Shown here: positions 17,202 through 25,947 of the stretch, in pieces
Numbering within the stretch: the stretch's first letter is position 1
Layout of the letters: each line of letters opens with the position of its first letter
DNA from: Bacilli bacterium
GTDB taxonomy: Bacteria > Bacillota_I > Bacilli_A > RFN20 > CAG-826
Length of the DNA: 44,678 nucleotides
Direction: 5' to 3'
NCBI GenBank assembly: GCA_017454295.1
Contig: JAFTDF010000035.1
Span: 1-44,678, forward strand
Program-made: the position numbers and the translations under genes
Notes under the pieces: model-generated
Databases searched by the model: none
The model's input: the letters and a program-made list of their open reading frames with translations, nothing else
Told to the model about the DNA's origin: nothing

Positions 17202-17207
17202 ATTATA
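17202..17207 (-). promoter_or_regulatory. -10 element of the addBA operon
   Basis: TATAAT on the minus strand, 29 nt before the addB ATG. No convincing -35 is seen at 17 nt. Confidence 0.45.
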
Positions 17208-17268
17208 CGTCCGAAGCCCCGCTTTTCGTAGAGGCATCACAGATGATTTCGCTTTGGAAAAGCCAATC

Positions 17269-17487
17269 TTATCGCCTATAGACTCTTTCTTCCCTCGCCT
17301 GATCCGGATCAATTCCTTTGGCAATTCCGCAAAGCGAATCAAATAGGGCGAGCTTTGCTGGAATTGAGGGGTGGAGTTCGCAGATTTCCCTCCCGTTTTT
17401 GGTGATGGCGAGGGTCTTGCCGTCTTGGACGGCTTGCAAATAGAAACCCAAGTGTTTCCGAAATTCCGTGGCAGTAATCGTAATCAT
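17269..17487 (-). CDS. Phd/YefM-family antitoxin, apparently without a toxin
   Basis: 72 residues. The N-terminal fold ITATEFRKHLGFYLQAVQDG, then LAITKNGREICEL, is the Phd/YefM DNA-binding module. The C-terminal DPDQAREERVYRR resembles the toxin-binding tail of PIN- or RelE-linked antitoxins. GAAAGG lies about 9 nt before the ATG. The expected toxin is missing: only 96 bp separate this stop from addB, and no toxin-like frame is visible downstream or upstream. A 21-codon open frame follows the stop in the same frame but matches nothing I know. It is either an orphan or the survivor of a lost pair. Confidence 0.75.
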   Translation of the reverse strand: MITITATEFRKHLGFYLQAVQDGKTLAITKNGREICELHPSIPAKLALFDSLCGIAKGIDPDQAREERVYRR

Positions 17488-17766
17488 TATCGTTTTCCTT
17501 TCTTATGGCCTTCCACATCATAACGCCGATTCGGAAAAGGGGAACCGATGTGACAGTTGTTGTCCTATTTTCGGGACATCACCCATCGTTTGGAAAGTAA
17601 CGGATTTATAGAAGCATTATTATAAAAAACGACAAACGCAACCTTTTCTCAGGCTTGTTTTCCAGTTCCTTACATACTCCCCTATATATTTTCTTATTCA
17701 GCGGAACGCTAATTGCAAACCCGGTCATAATCTCTTCTAGGACATGGAAGAGGGTTCCGACCTTCG
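17488..17766. other. Gap between antitoxin and GGDEF-EAL gene
   Basis: Apart from the antitoxin Shine-Dalgarno I see no gene. A 74-codon minus-strand frame (17606-17830) has no recognisable features, no Shine-Dalgarno and overlaps the next promoter, so I do not call it. Confidence 0.5.
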
Positions 17767-17795
17767 TTGCTTTCGCCCATGCCCCCGTGTATGAT
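17767..17795 (+). promoter_or_regulatory. Promoter of the GGDEF-EAL gene
   Basis: TTGCTT (17767-17772), 17 nt, TATGAT (17790-17795). A leader of about 30 nt to ATG 17834 has no recognisable Shine-Dalgarno. Confidence 0.6.
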
Positions 17796-17833
17796 GTATA
17801 AAACAAGACGATTTTTACGACGGCCCTCATCTT

Positions 17834-20368
17834 ATGGACTCATCCCTATATAGCTTCTTCTTCGAGAATGGCAAACAAAGCCAACTTTTTAAAACGCTGG
17901 AGCAATCTTCCTATGACGAGATGGGGGAAATTGATCTCCGGAACAATTCTTATCACCACCTCTACCACACGGTAAATAAGTATTACATCGCCAATATCAA
18001 CGCTAGCTACGAAGACCTTTTCGCTTTCGTCGCCGATCACGTCGTCCATCCCGCCGACCGGGAAGCCTACGTGGAATTAATGGACCCGAAGACGATGGCG
18101 GAGAAGATGGAAAAATCGCCCACCCCGAATTTCCGTTATGCCCAATTCCGGATGAAAACCCAAACCGGGGATTACCGTTATGTGGAACAAATCTTGGTCG
18201 GGGGCCGTGAATTCGGCTGCGCCCATGGCAACTACCGCTTCTACGTTTTCGATATCCACAATAAGAAAGAACGGGAACTCACTGCAAAGAGTCCCTTCTC
18301 CCAACGCCATCCCGAAGTCGGTCTCCTCATGGAAAAGGCCTTCTTCAAAAAAGGGCAGCAAGTCCTCGATAAAGACAAGAAGACCCATTATGCCCTTATC
18401 GCCTTCGATATTGAGCACTTCACCCTCTATAACAGCTGGTATGGCGCCGAAAAGGCCAAACATCTTCTTTTGAAGATCGCCGATTTGCTTAAGCCAAGGG
18501 AAAAGGATCCCAAATTCATTCCCGGCTATTTCGGCTTCGACCATTTCGCGATCCTTTGTCCCCACCACCATGAGGACATCGTCGCCCTGTATCGGGAAAT
18601 CCGCAACGCCATCTACGAAGAATCCTCCTCCCATGGTTTCAAGCCCGGCTTCGGCGTGGTTCTTTTAGACGACCGTATCCCCCTCGTCGATGCCTATGAA
18701 CACGCTTTGCTTGCCGCTAGCTTTGCCAAGCACGAACAACGTAATTCCAACGTCAGCATCGCCTACTACCGGCCCGATATGCGCATGCAAACCGAAGAAG
18801 AATCCGATTTGCTCACCGCCTTTAAGCAAGCTCGCCAAAACGGCGAAATCACCTTCTATATCCAACCCCAAGTCCGTTTCTCTTCCTCGGCCATCGTCGG
18901 TGGGGAGGCCTTAGCCCGTTGGGTCAAACCCGATGGCACCCTCATCTCCCCGGCCGAATTCGTCCCCGTTCTGGAAAGCAGCGGCTTCGTCGTCGACCTT
19001 GACCTCTTTATCTGGGAGAAGGTCTGCGCCTATCAAAAGAGCTTAATCGACCAAGGCATCCAACCCGTGCCAATTTCCGTCAATGTCTCGCGCGTCGATA
19101 TCCTAACCATCGATGTGGCGGCCTATCTAGAAGACCTCGTCAACCGTTATGGGCTCACCACCAAACTCATCAAAGTCGAGATCACCGAATCCGCCTACGC
19201 TTCTTCCACCGAATTAATCCGCGAAACCGTATCCAGGCTCCGCGCCGCCGGATTCACCGTTTTGATGGATGATTTTGGCTCCGGCTATTCTTCGTTGAAT
19301 ATGCTTAGTTCCATTAACGTCGACGTCATCAAGCTCGACGCCCTCTTCCTCAAGACGGAAGACGAGAACAAGCAAAAGGGCATCCACTTGCTCGAATCGG
19401 TCGTCTTCATGGCCATGTCCTTAGGACTTCCCTTCGTCGTCGAAGGTGTCGAAACCAAGGCCCAACGCGACTTCTTGGAAAAGTTAGGTTGCCGTTACGC
19501 CCAAGGCTTCTATTACTTCAAAGCCATCCCCCAGCAGGAATTCACCGAACTCATCAAAGACGAGAAACGCGTGGATCGCCGCGGCTTTGTTGCTAAAAGC
19601 AACGAGCAATTCCGTATCCGTGAATTCCTTGACCACAACATCTATAGCGATTCCATGCTCAACCAAATCCTTGGGGCCGTGGCCATCTACTTATGGCATG
19701 GCGAGGATTTGGATATCATCCGCTTCAACGAGCAATTCTACGAAACCGTCGGGGTCCCCGACTTCCATGAACGCATTACCTCCATCCAACGCTGGATGCC
19801 ACCCGAGGATATCCCCGTCTACAAAGCCACCCTCCAAAAAGCCATTGAGGAACGGGAAAACGGGGCCGAAGCTTTGCTTCACTTCGCCAATTCCGACGGC
19901 ACCATGACCTCCTATATCATCCATTTCTTCTATTTGGGAGATCAGGATGAAGGCAAGCGCTTCTATGGCTCGGCCCATAACATCACCAAGCGGGCGGAGC
20001 TCCAGCAGCAGATGCAACTCATCACCCGTTTTTCCTCCGACTCGATCATCTTTCTCAAACGTGTTAATGACACCTGGGTCTATTCGGTCATCGCCCATGG
20101 GCAGGAAGACCGTATCGGCATGGGGGCGAAAGAATTCGAGGAAGCCCTCAATACCCGTTCCTTCCATAAACGGCTACACAAGAGTTCGGAAATCCGTTCT
20201 AGGCGCAACCTCGAAGCCTTCTTAAAAGACCATAAGACCAAGATCTACGACCTCAAATACGTCAACCCCAGCCACCAAACCATCGAAGTAAGCGTTCGCC
20301 TCGACCCGGTTGATGATCCGGCCAGTAACGTTGATGCGATTCTCACCTTCCGCGAAAAAAGATCGTAA
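17834..20368 (+). CDS. Soluble c-di-GMP phosphodiesterase: degenerate GGDEF, EAL, C-terminal PAS-like
   Basis: 844 residues with no membrane helix. An N-terminal sensor region of PAS type covers about 1-150. A GGDEF fold follows (about 160-320), but the signature is FGFDHF, so cyclase activity is unlikely. The EAL domain (about 330-575) keeps its catalytic set: GGEALARW, SVNVSR, VEITES, DDFGSGYSS, IKLD, EGVET and QGFYYF. Two PAS-like regions complete the protein (about 612-840, for example AVAIYLWHGEDLDIIRFNE). It should hydrolyse c-di-GMP to pGpG, perhaps activated by GTP at the inactive GGDEF. It converges with a second EAL protein at 22564-20426. Confidence 0.9.
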   Translation: MDSSLYSFFFENGKQSQLFKTLEQSSYDEMGEIDLRNNSYHHLYHTVNKYYIANINASYEDLFAFVADHVVHPADREAYVELMDPKTMAEKMEKSPTPNFRYAQFRMKTQTGDYRYVEQILVGGREFGCAHGNYRFYVFDIHNKKERELTAKSPFSQRHPEVGLLMEKAFFKKGQQVLDKDKKTHYALIAFDIEHFTLYNSWYGAEKAKHLLLKIADLLKPREKDPKFIPGYFGFDHFAILCPHHHEDIVALYREIRNAIYEESSSHGFKPGFGVVLLDDRIPLVDAYEHALLAASFAKHEQRNSNVSIAYYRPDMRMQTEEESDLLTAFKQARQNGEITFYIQPQVRFSSSAIVGGEALARWVKPDGTLISPAEFVPVLESSGFVVDLDLFIWEKVCAYQKSLIDQGIQPVPISVNVSRVDILTIDVAAYLEDLVNRYGLTTKLIKVEITESAYASSTELIRETVSRLRAAGFTVLMDDFGSGYSSLNMLSSINVDVIKLDALFLKTEDENKQKGIHLLESVVFMAMSLGLPFVVEGVETKAQRDFLEKLGCRYAQGFYYFKAIPQQEFTELIKDEKRVDRRGFVAKSNEQFRIREFLDHNIYSDSMLNQILGAVAIYLWHGEDLDIIRFNEQFYETVGVPDFHERITSIQRWMPPEDIPVYKATLQKAIEERENGAEALLHFANSDGTMTSYIIHFFYLGDQDEGKRFYGSAHNITKRAELQQQMQLITRFSSDSIIFLKRVNDTWVYSVIAHGQEDRIGMGAKEFEEALNTRSFHKRLHKSSEIRSRRNLEAFLKDHKTKIYDLKYVNPSHQTIEVSVRLDPVDDPASNVDAILTFREKRS

Positions 20369-20371
20369 AAG

Positions 20372-20426
20372 AAAAAATCGTCTTCCTTGCTGATGGGTAC
20401 CTTTCAGTCGGGAGACGATTTCTTTT
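20372..20426. terminator. Shared bidirectional terminator between the two EAL genes
   Basis: AAATCGTCT pairs with AGACGATTT around a loop of about 28 nt that can fold further. It is flanked by an A-run and a T-run, so it serves both strands. Confidence 0.75.
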
Positions 20427-22564
20427 TATAGCAGTTTATCCGAAACGAAGAATTCCCCCGAATCGATTTTCTTACGCAGATCCTCTTTGGAGATCGGCTT
20501 GGAGAAGTAATAGCCTTGGAAGCGTTCGCAGCCGGCTTCTTTCAAGAACTTCACGGCCTCTTGGGTTTCCACCCCTTCGGTGAGGGTGCGCATGCCTAGA
20601 CGAGAGGCAAGTTCCACCACGGTCTTAAGTAAGATCTTAGCCTTGGGATTGGTTTCAAATCCCTTCAAGAAGGCCATATCGATCTTCATGACATCGAATT
20701 GGAAATCCTTCAAAACGTTGAGCGAAGAATAGCCGGATCCAAAGTCATCGAGCCACAAAGCATAGCCCATTTCCTTCAATAAGGTGGCGTTTCTGCGGAG
20801 CAATCCATCCTCTTCGGTTAAGGCCGATTCGGTGATCTCCACATGGACATATTCCTTGGGAATATTGTATTTTTGCAGGGTTTTCTCTAGCAATTCGGGC
20901 ACATTCATCGACTCAAAATCCAAACGGGAGAAGTTGATGGAGACCGGCACCACGGATAAGCCCGCGTCGAAGGCATCCCGCATATCGCGGCAGACCCCTT
21001 CTAGGATCGCGGCGTCGAGTTTATAGATGAGTTTGGTGCGTTCCAAGACGGGGACGAAATTGCCCGGGTTTAAGAACCCATAAGCAGGATCGACCCAGCG
21101 GGCCAAGGCTTCGGTGCCGCAGAGTTTGCCATCTTTGGCCCAAACCACCGGTTGGTAATAGGGGCGGACCCAGCCTTCTTCGCAAGCCTGGTCGATCCGG
21201 TGGACGACATGGCGCATCAGCCGATACGCTTCGTCCATGACGGAATCGTAAATCACATATTCGCGTAGCGCATCGAGGGTAACGACGGAGCAGGCGTAAC
21301 GCGCCTTATCGACGCAGCGGCGGATATCGTCACCTTCTTTGAGCGGATACCCACCCATCTTGACGATCGGGGGCATCTCCTGATCTAACGCGGCGATCTT
21401 CTTTTGCACGTCTTCGAAATGACCTTCTTGGTAGTTCGGTTCATAAACCAAGAAATGGTCATCGGAGACACGGGCAACGTGTTCTTCGCCATATTCTTCC
21501 ACGAGAATCTTCCCGATGCGGACGAGACATTCGCTGCCCTTATCGAAGCCACGGAAATCGTTATAGGATTTAAAGTCGGCCACGTTGAGGAAGCAAAGCA
21601 TATTGTTCTTCTCTAGCGCCTTCCCCGAAAGGGAACGAATCAAATAGGACTCGTTATGAAGTTTGGTCATTTCGTCGTAGTCGGCGATGAATTGGAGTTC
21701 TTCCTCCCGGATGGCCTCACCATAACGTTGATGGTAAATGGCGATGCAGACCACCGTTAAGGCCACCACGAAGGTGATGTAGTTGACGAGGTCCCCATCT
21801 TTGAAGGCGACTTCGGGAACGACGACTTGGGCGTCGCGGATGAGGAAATAGAAGACGTGGAATAAGACTAGATTCAAGATGATGGAAATATAAGGCCGCC
21901 AAATCACTAACGAAGAGCCAAACAGGACCATCGTGAGGAAGCAAAGGATTTCCTTATGGTTCTTAGAGGTGTAATCGCTGTAGGAGACTTTGACGCCAAA
22001 GGAGAAACACATGGCCGCGAAGCACACCAAGATGAGAATCAAGATAATCGGCAGATGGATCTTTTTAAAATGGGCCAAGAAGGTATCGACGATGATGAGC
22101 GCAGCAAGAATCAATGCCCACACATAAATGGAGATCAATAAGACGTTGCTTAAGATATGGGAAGTCGTATCCCAAGCCTTATAGGGTTCATGGAAGACAA
22201 AGAAGCCATAGCCAAAGGTAATGGTCGAAACGACGAGGTTAAGCCACAAGGCCACCTTTGGTGGGATCTTCTTATAGATGTAGGTCAAGGAATAGACAAA
22301 AACCGAGCAGCCCACGAAGAAGAAGAGCCAGAAATTCGAAGTATAGGAGAAAACGGCTTCGAAGCCCGGTTGTAACGAGCCATTGCTCCAGCCGGGAATC
22401 AAATACTTGTCGAATTGGCGGCAAACCAGCCAAATCTCCAAGACGATGATGACCGCGGCCATGAAAATGGAGTTACGGACGTTGGCCTCCGCTAAGTAGC
22501 GGCGGACATATTTGGAATGTTTTCGGATGCCGAAGAGACCGGCAATACTTTTGAGGACTTGCAT
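20426..22564 (-). CDS. Membrane c-di-GMP phosphodiesterase: degenerate GGDEF plus EAL
   Basis: 712 residues. The N-terminal part (about 25-270) contains seven to eight hydrophobic helices, a membrane sensor region. The GGDEF fold (about 290-420) reads VSDDHF instead of GGDEF, so it is probably not a cyclase. The EAL domain (about 450-700) is complete: GTEALARW, SINFSR, VEITES, DDFGSGYSS, MKID, EGVET and QGYYFSKP. It likely degrades c-di-GMP in response to a membrane signal. No Shine-Dalgarno is seen. TAAAAT ends 9 nt before the ATG, so any leader is very short. Confidence 0.9.
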   Translation of the reverse strand: MQVLKSIAGLFGIRKHSKYVRRYLAEANVRNSIFMAAVIIVLEIWLVCRQFDKYLIPGWSNGSLQPGFEAVFSYTSNFWLFFFVGCSVFVYSLTYIYKKIPPKVALWLNLVVSTITFGYGFFVFHEPYKAWDTTSHILSNVLLISIYVWALILAALIIVDTFLAHFKKIHLPIILILILVCFAAMCFSFGVKVSYSDYTSKNHKEILCFLTMVLFGSSLVIWRPYISIILNLVLFHVFYFLIRDAQVVVPEVAFKDGDLVNYITFVVALTVVCIAIYHQRYGEAIREEELQFIADYDEMTKLHNESYLIRSLSGKALEKNNMLCFLNVADFKSYNDFRGFDKGSECLVRIGKILVEEYGEEHVARVSDDHFLVYEPNYQEGHFEDVQKKIAALDQEMPPIVKMGGYPLKEGDDIRRCVDKARYACSVVTLDALREYVIYDSVMDEAYRLMRHVVHRIDQACEEGWVRPYYQPVVWAKDGKLCGTEALARWVDPAYGFLNPGNFVPVLERTKLIYKLDAAILEGVCRDMRDAFDAGLSVVPVSINFSRLDFESMNVPELLEKTLQKYNIPKEYVHVEITESALTEEDGLLRRNATLLKEMGYALWLDDFGSGYSSLNVLKDFQFDVMKIDMAFLKGFETNPKAKILLKTVVELASRLGMRTLTEGVETQEAVKFLKEAGCERFQGYYFSKPISKEDLRKKIDSGEFFVSDKLL

Positions 22565-22638
22565 ATTGCTCTTATTTTACGCGATATGGGTCTAAGAAAA
22601 AGAGGAAAACATTCCTCATTTTCTCCCTGGCCGCCGCA

Positions 22639-23685
22639 TTACCGGAATTCTTGCAATTGGAGTAAGTATTCCCGGAAGCGAGGCAAGGCAAAATCGAGCT
22701 TTCCCCAACCGGAGCTGACGAGAATCCCTTTCTTGATGAGGCGGTCACGATACTGGGACATGCTGCCGCGGGTGATGTGGAGTCGTTCCATAATCAAGGC
22801 GACGCCTGCATTAGGGTCTTCCGCTAGATAGTCGAGGATCTCTTGTTCCGCTTTCGGCAAATCGAAGTAAGTCTTCTCATACGCATAGGTTTTGAGGTAT
22901 TCGTCGAATAATCGGATCACCGCATCGTCGAGGCAGATTTTTCCTTGCTCGAACATAATATAACCCAGGGCTTGGTAGGCGAAGGCGTAACCTTTGGTTA
23001 ATTTGGCCATCTCTACCGCATCCTTTCGACTTGCTCCAAGGATTGTCTCGAAAGAGCAGGCGATGTCGTGGAGATCTAAGGCGCCTACATGGATTTGGGG
23101 TGTGCGATATAGAAAGGTCAATCCTTTCTCGTTTTGCAAGGTCCTCACATTTTCGTATAACCCGGTCATCAGCAAATAGAGGGGATAGCCTTTGCGAATC
23201 AAAATCTGGTATTGCTGAGAAAAAGCACGCATGTTCGGATTGTTGTAGACATCGTCAACGCAGAGCAAAACTTTCTTCCCTTGGGAGGAAAGAACATCCA
23301 AAATCTTTTCGATGAGCGTCACGACATTGCTCACCGGCGTTTCTCCCGAAATCGAAAACCCAATTCCGTGGAATGAGAAGCTTAATTCTTTCTTCAAAAA
23401 GCGGAACTTCGATTTGGATTGCTCATACAAATTACTCGCCAGATATTCGAGCATATCCATTTCTGGATTCATTTCAACCACGATCCAGCCATCAAGTTTG
23501 GAGAATTCCCGGGCGATTCGCGTTAACAAAACGGTCTTACCAACGCCCCTTGCGCCGGAAATCAAATTCGCCATGGTGGAAGGATTTTTCCCAATAAGTC
23601 TGCTTTTGATTGCTTCGAACGTATTGAAGTTGTTGATTAGTGATTTCGGTTCAATTCCAAAGGTTAGGGTGAAAGGGTTATCCAT
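22639..23685 (-). CDS. ORC/Cdc6-like ATPase with C-terminal winged helix
   Basis: 348 residues from ATG 23685. AGGAG lies 5 nt upstream, so in-frame ATGs at 23700 and 23703 are not preferred. Walker A SGARGVGKT (about 43-51), Walker B VLLCVDDVY (about 145-153), and a sensor-like LLMTGLYE follow. Residues about 275-345 form a winged helix (starting ITRGSMSQYRDRLIKKG). The family is annotated as ATP-binding protein, is expanded in gut Firmicutes, and has no established function. Upstream lies an array of at least six near-10-bp-spaced repeats, a plausible binding site for its own winged helix. Confidence 0.8.
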   Translation of the reverse strand: MDNPFTLTFGIEPKSLINNFNTFEAIKSRLIGKNPSTMANLISGARGVGKTVLLTRIAREFSKLDGWIVVEMNPEMDMLEYLASNLYEQSKSKFRFLKKELSFSFHGIGFSISGETPVSNVVTLIEKILDVLSSQGKKVLLCVDDVYNNPNMRAFSQQYQILIRKGYPLYLLMTGLYENVRTLQNEKGLTFLYRTPQIHVGALDLHDIACSFETILGASRKDAVEMAKLTKGYAFAYQALGYIMFEQGKICLDDAVIRLFDEYLKTYAYEKTYFDLPKAEQEILDYLAEDPNAGVALIMERLHITRGSMSQYRDRLIKKGILVSSGWGKLDFALPRFREYLLQLQEFR

Positions 23686-23714
23686 AAATGCTCCTGTCAT
23701 CATTTTTGATTCCA

Positions 23715-23780
23715 GTCATAATTTATCATAATTGTCATAATTTGTCATAATTTTTTGTTCCTGTCATAATTTGCCATAAT
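23715..23780. repeat. GTCATAATTT array upstream of the ORC-like ATPase
   Basis: Repeat starts at 23715, 23725, 23734, 23744, 23763 and 23773 (steps 10, 9, 10, 19, 10). The first base or two vary between copies, while CATAATT is nearly constant. It covers 30-95 bp upstream of the ATG at 23685, where promoter and operator should be. Confidence 0.85.
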
Positions 23781-23790
23781 TTTGGGATGA

Positions 23791-23820
23791 AGAAAACCGG
23801 ACCCACACAAGCGGATCCGG
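23791..23820 (-). terminator. Terminator of tRNA-Ala
   Basis: On the minus strand CCGGATCC pairs with GGGTCCGG (one wobble) and is followed by TTTTCTT. Confidence 0.7.
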
Positions 23821-23832
23821 ATACGTTCGATA

Positions 23833-23908
23833 TGGTGGAACTTATCGGGTTCGAACCGACGACCCCCTGCTTGCAAAGCAGGTGCTCTCCCAGCTGAGCT
23901 AAAGTCCC
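23833..23908 (-). tRNA. tRNA-Ala (TGC)
   Basis: Anticodon loop TTTGCAA on stem CCTGC/GCAGG. The acceptor GGGACTT pairs with AAGTTCC (one G-T), with discriminator A and encoded CCA. Confidence 0.93.
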
Positions 23909-24030
23909 ATCTGCCTATAAAGGCAAGGGTTATTATAGTGACCCCGCCTTCCTTCTTCAAGGCGCAAACAAGGTCCGTTGAAAGGCCACCCTAACGAGAA
24001 TAAACTTATATCGATTAAGGAGTTTCCCCT

Positions 24031-24963
24031 ATGCAACAAGGTTTCAAAGAAATCATCATCAAAGACAACTTTTACCAGTCCTCATCCTACGTGCCCATGC
24101 CGCTTTGTCTCATCGGTACCCTCAACGAAGATGGAACCCTTACCAGCTTCGGCTCTTATTCGCTGGTATTCCCTTATTACATCGCTGGTAAGCAATACTA
24201 TGCGATGATCTTAGAATGTCGGAATACCTCCAACACCGCCAAAGGACTACTTCGTCACAAGAAATGCACGATCAACTTCATTCCCTATTCGAAGAAGAAC
24301 TTCAAGCAATGCGTCGATAACGGTTTCCCTGGCGATACCCCCGAAGAAAAGATGAAAGACTTCATCATGACCCCCGTGGATGGGGCTTCCAAAGCCGCCG
24401 ATCCCAAAGGCAATTACCCCAAATGCCTCGACGAAGCCCTGCAAGTGTTCGAATGCACGTGGATGGATGAATTAGATGGGGCCTCTAACGATAAAGTCCA
24501 AGACGAATACGATGGTCCCTACCACGACTTCAACGGCATCACCTCCAAATACGGTGCCCACTTCATCCTCCGCATCGACCATATCCTTTTGAAGGAAAAG
24601 TATTACGATGCCCTCATCAATGGCTCGACCCGCGCCAACTTCTGCCCCTTACCCACCAACTGGGGGTACCGCGATTCGAAAGACTTCTGGTGCTCGCCCT
24701 TCCAAAAGCCGCGCGCCGAAGGAATCCCCAACCGCCAGATCGATCTTTCTTCCCTCCGTTATGCGGCGACGCGGCTCAACACCGACGTCCAATTCACCGA
24801 CGATGCCCTCAAGACCATCGTCAAAGTCCCGCGGCCCTTCTTAAAACTCGTCTTGCAAGGCTGCGTCAAATGGGCCAACGAAAACGGGGTGAAAGTCATC
24901 ACCGAAAAGGAAATGAAGATCATCTCCGACAAACGCGCCGCAGAAAAGAAAAAGAAAAAATAA
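24031..24963 (+). CDS. Flavin reductase-like FMN-binding split-barrel protein
   Basis: 310 residues. The N-terminal 110 residues (starting VPMPLCLIGTLNEDGT, later TLTSFGSYS and MILECRNTSNTAKGLLRHK) resemble the flavin reductase-like or pyridoxamine-oxidase-like FMN-binding barrel. The rest is less familiar, ending in a basic KKKKK tail. Such proteins bind FMN and reduce small substrates; I cannot name the substrate. A strong AAGGAG lies 8 nt before the ATG. It shares a bidirectional terminator with the convergent flavodoxin-like gene, another flavin enzyme, though they are separate transcripts. Confidence 0.6.
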   Translation: MQQGFKEIIIKDNFYQSSSYVPMPLCLIGTLNEDGTLTSFGSYSLVFPYYIAGKQYYAMILECRNTSNTAKGLLRHKKCTINFIPYSKKNFKQCVDNGFPGDTPEEKMKDFIMTPVDGASKAADPKGNYPKCLDEALQVFECTWMDELDGASNDKVQDEYDGPYHDFNGITSKYGAHFILRIDHILLKEKYYDALINGSTRANFCPLPTNWGYRDSKDFWCSPFQKPRAEGIPNRQIDLSSLRYAATRLNTDVQFTDDALKTIVKVPRPFLKLVLQGCVKWANENGVKVITEKEMKIISDKRAAEKKKKK

Positions 24964-24988
24964 CCCGCAAAACGCGGATTATTCTCCC

Positions 24989-25015
24989 AAAAACCTCGCA
25001 GTTGCGGGGTTTTTA
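24989..25015. terminator. Bidirectional terminator
   Basis: AAACCTCGCA (24991-25000) pairs with TGCGGGGTTT (one G-T) and is flanked by A- and T-runs. It lies between convergent genes; its T-run overlaps the last codon of the flavodoxin-like gene. Confidence 0.8.
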
Positions 25016-25639
25016 CTTTCCGTCCATGAAGTTGGTCGAGACCCGTTTTTCTTCTTGGGGAAGGCCGATTTGTTCCTTACCAAGCGCGATGGATTTGATT
25101 AAGAAGGCGGCGTTACGGGCTAAGACTCGCATGGTTTGTAGGCCCTCTAAATCCTTTTCCACGTCTTCGGCGGTGAAACCATGGACGTTATTCCAATAGA
25201 TGGAAGAGGCGATGGGCATTTGGGCGATTGTGAAGTATTTGTTCAAGCGGTCGAAGGTGGCCGTATCCCCGGCGCGGCGGCTGGAGACAACCGCGGCCCC
25301 CACTTTCATGCGTTTATCTAACCATGGAGTGCCGTGGAAGAGACGGTCTAGGAATGCGGTTACCGTAGCATTGGGACCGGCATAATAAACCGGGGAACCG
25401 ACGATCAGCCCATCGGCGGCTTCGAATTTGGGCATCACTTCGTTGACGATGTCATCGATCGCGCATTGCTTATGGCTACGGCAATAGCCGCAGGCGATGC
25501 AACCCCGCACCGCTTTTGAACCAACTTGGATGGTTTCGGTTTCGATGCCTTCTTCTTCCAGGGTTTTCGCAACTTCTTCCAAAGCCCGGGCGGTGCAGCC
25601 ATGGACATGGGGGGAACCATTGATCAATAGAACTTTCAT
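25013..25639 (-). CDS. Flavodoxin-fold NAD(P)H-dependent FMN reductase with Cys cluster
   Basis: 208 residues. It starts MKVLLINGSPHVHGCT, the phosphate-binding GSP loop of NADPH-dependent FMN reductases and iron-sulfur flavoproteins. A compact cysteine motif C-x2-C-x2-C-x5-C (about residues 47-59, CIACGYC) may hold an iron-sulfur cluster. VGSPVYYAGPNATV is the conserved flavin-binding segment. AGGAG lies 7 nt before the ATG. A 9-bp palindrome about 80-110 bp upstream may bind a redox or MarR/HxlR-type regulator. Confidence 0.8.
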   Translation of the reverse strand: MKVLLINGSPHVHGCTARALEEVAKTLEEEGIETETIQVGSKAVRGCIACGYCRSHKQCAIDDIVNEVMPKFEAADGLIVGSPVYYAGPNATVTAFLDRLFHGTPWLDKRMKVGAAVVSSRRAGDTATFDRLNKYFTIAQMPIASSIYWNNVHGFTAEDVEKDLEGLQTMRVLARNAAFLIKSIALGKEQIGLPQEEKRVSTNFMDGK

Positions 25640-25716
25640 AAGAAATCTCCTTGTAACAACTTTTTAGATTATGAATGAACGGTCCAAAAAAGAAAAACGA
25701 AATGCCCTTAGATTTT

Positions 25717-25747
25717 AATTGCATATTATTTGGAAAAGTATGCAATT
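25717..25747. promoter_or_regulatory. Palindromic operator upstream of the flavodoxin-like gene
   Basis: AATTGCATA (25717-25725) and TATGCAATT (25739-25747) form a perfect inverted repeat with a 13-nt spacer. No cognate regulator gene is adjacent. Confidence 0.6.
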
Positions 25748-25760
25748 GGATTTTCGAGAA

Positions 25761-25782
25761 TAAAAAACGCTGCATAGCAGCG
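25761..25782 (-). terminator. Terminator of tRNA-Arg
   Basis: On the minus strand CGCTGC, loop TAT, GCAGCG, then TTTTTTATT. Confidence 0.8.
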
Positions 25783-25798
25783 ACTAGGTTTCCAAAGG

Positions 25799-25875
25799 TG
25801 GCGCGCCGGACAAGATTCGAACTCGTGACCCTCAGATTCGAAGTCTGATGCTCTATCCAGCTGAGCTACCGGCGC
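25799..25875 (-). tRNA. tRNA-Arg (TCG)
   Basis: Anticodon loop CTTCGAA on stem CAGA/TCTG. The acceptor is GCGCCGG/CCGGCGC, with discriminator G and encoded CCA. Confidence 0.92.
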
Positions 25876-25901
25876 GCAGGGTTATTTTCCTCCTTGCTAC
25901 C

Positions 25902-25927
25902 GAAAAGCGCCACAACGAATGTGGCGC
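25902..25927 (-). terminator. Terminator of the feo operon
   Basis: GCGCCACA (25907-25914) pairs with TGTGGCGC (25920-25927). On the minus strand a TTTTC tract follows. Confidence 0.8.
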
Positions 25928-25947
25928 AAGACGGGTTTAAGGAGGTT

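Noticed and set aside
17606..17830. 74-codon minus-strand frame as a possible toxin for the Phd antitoxin
   Set aside because: No PIN, Doc or RelE motifs, no Shine-Dalgarno, and it overlaps the promoter of the GGDEF-EAL gene.
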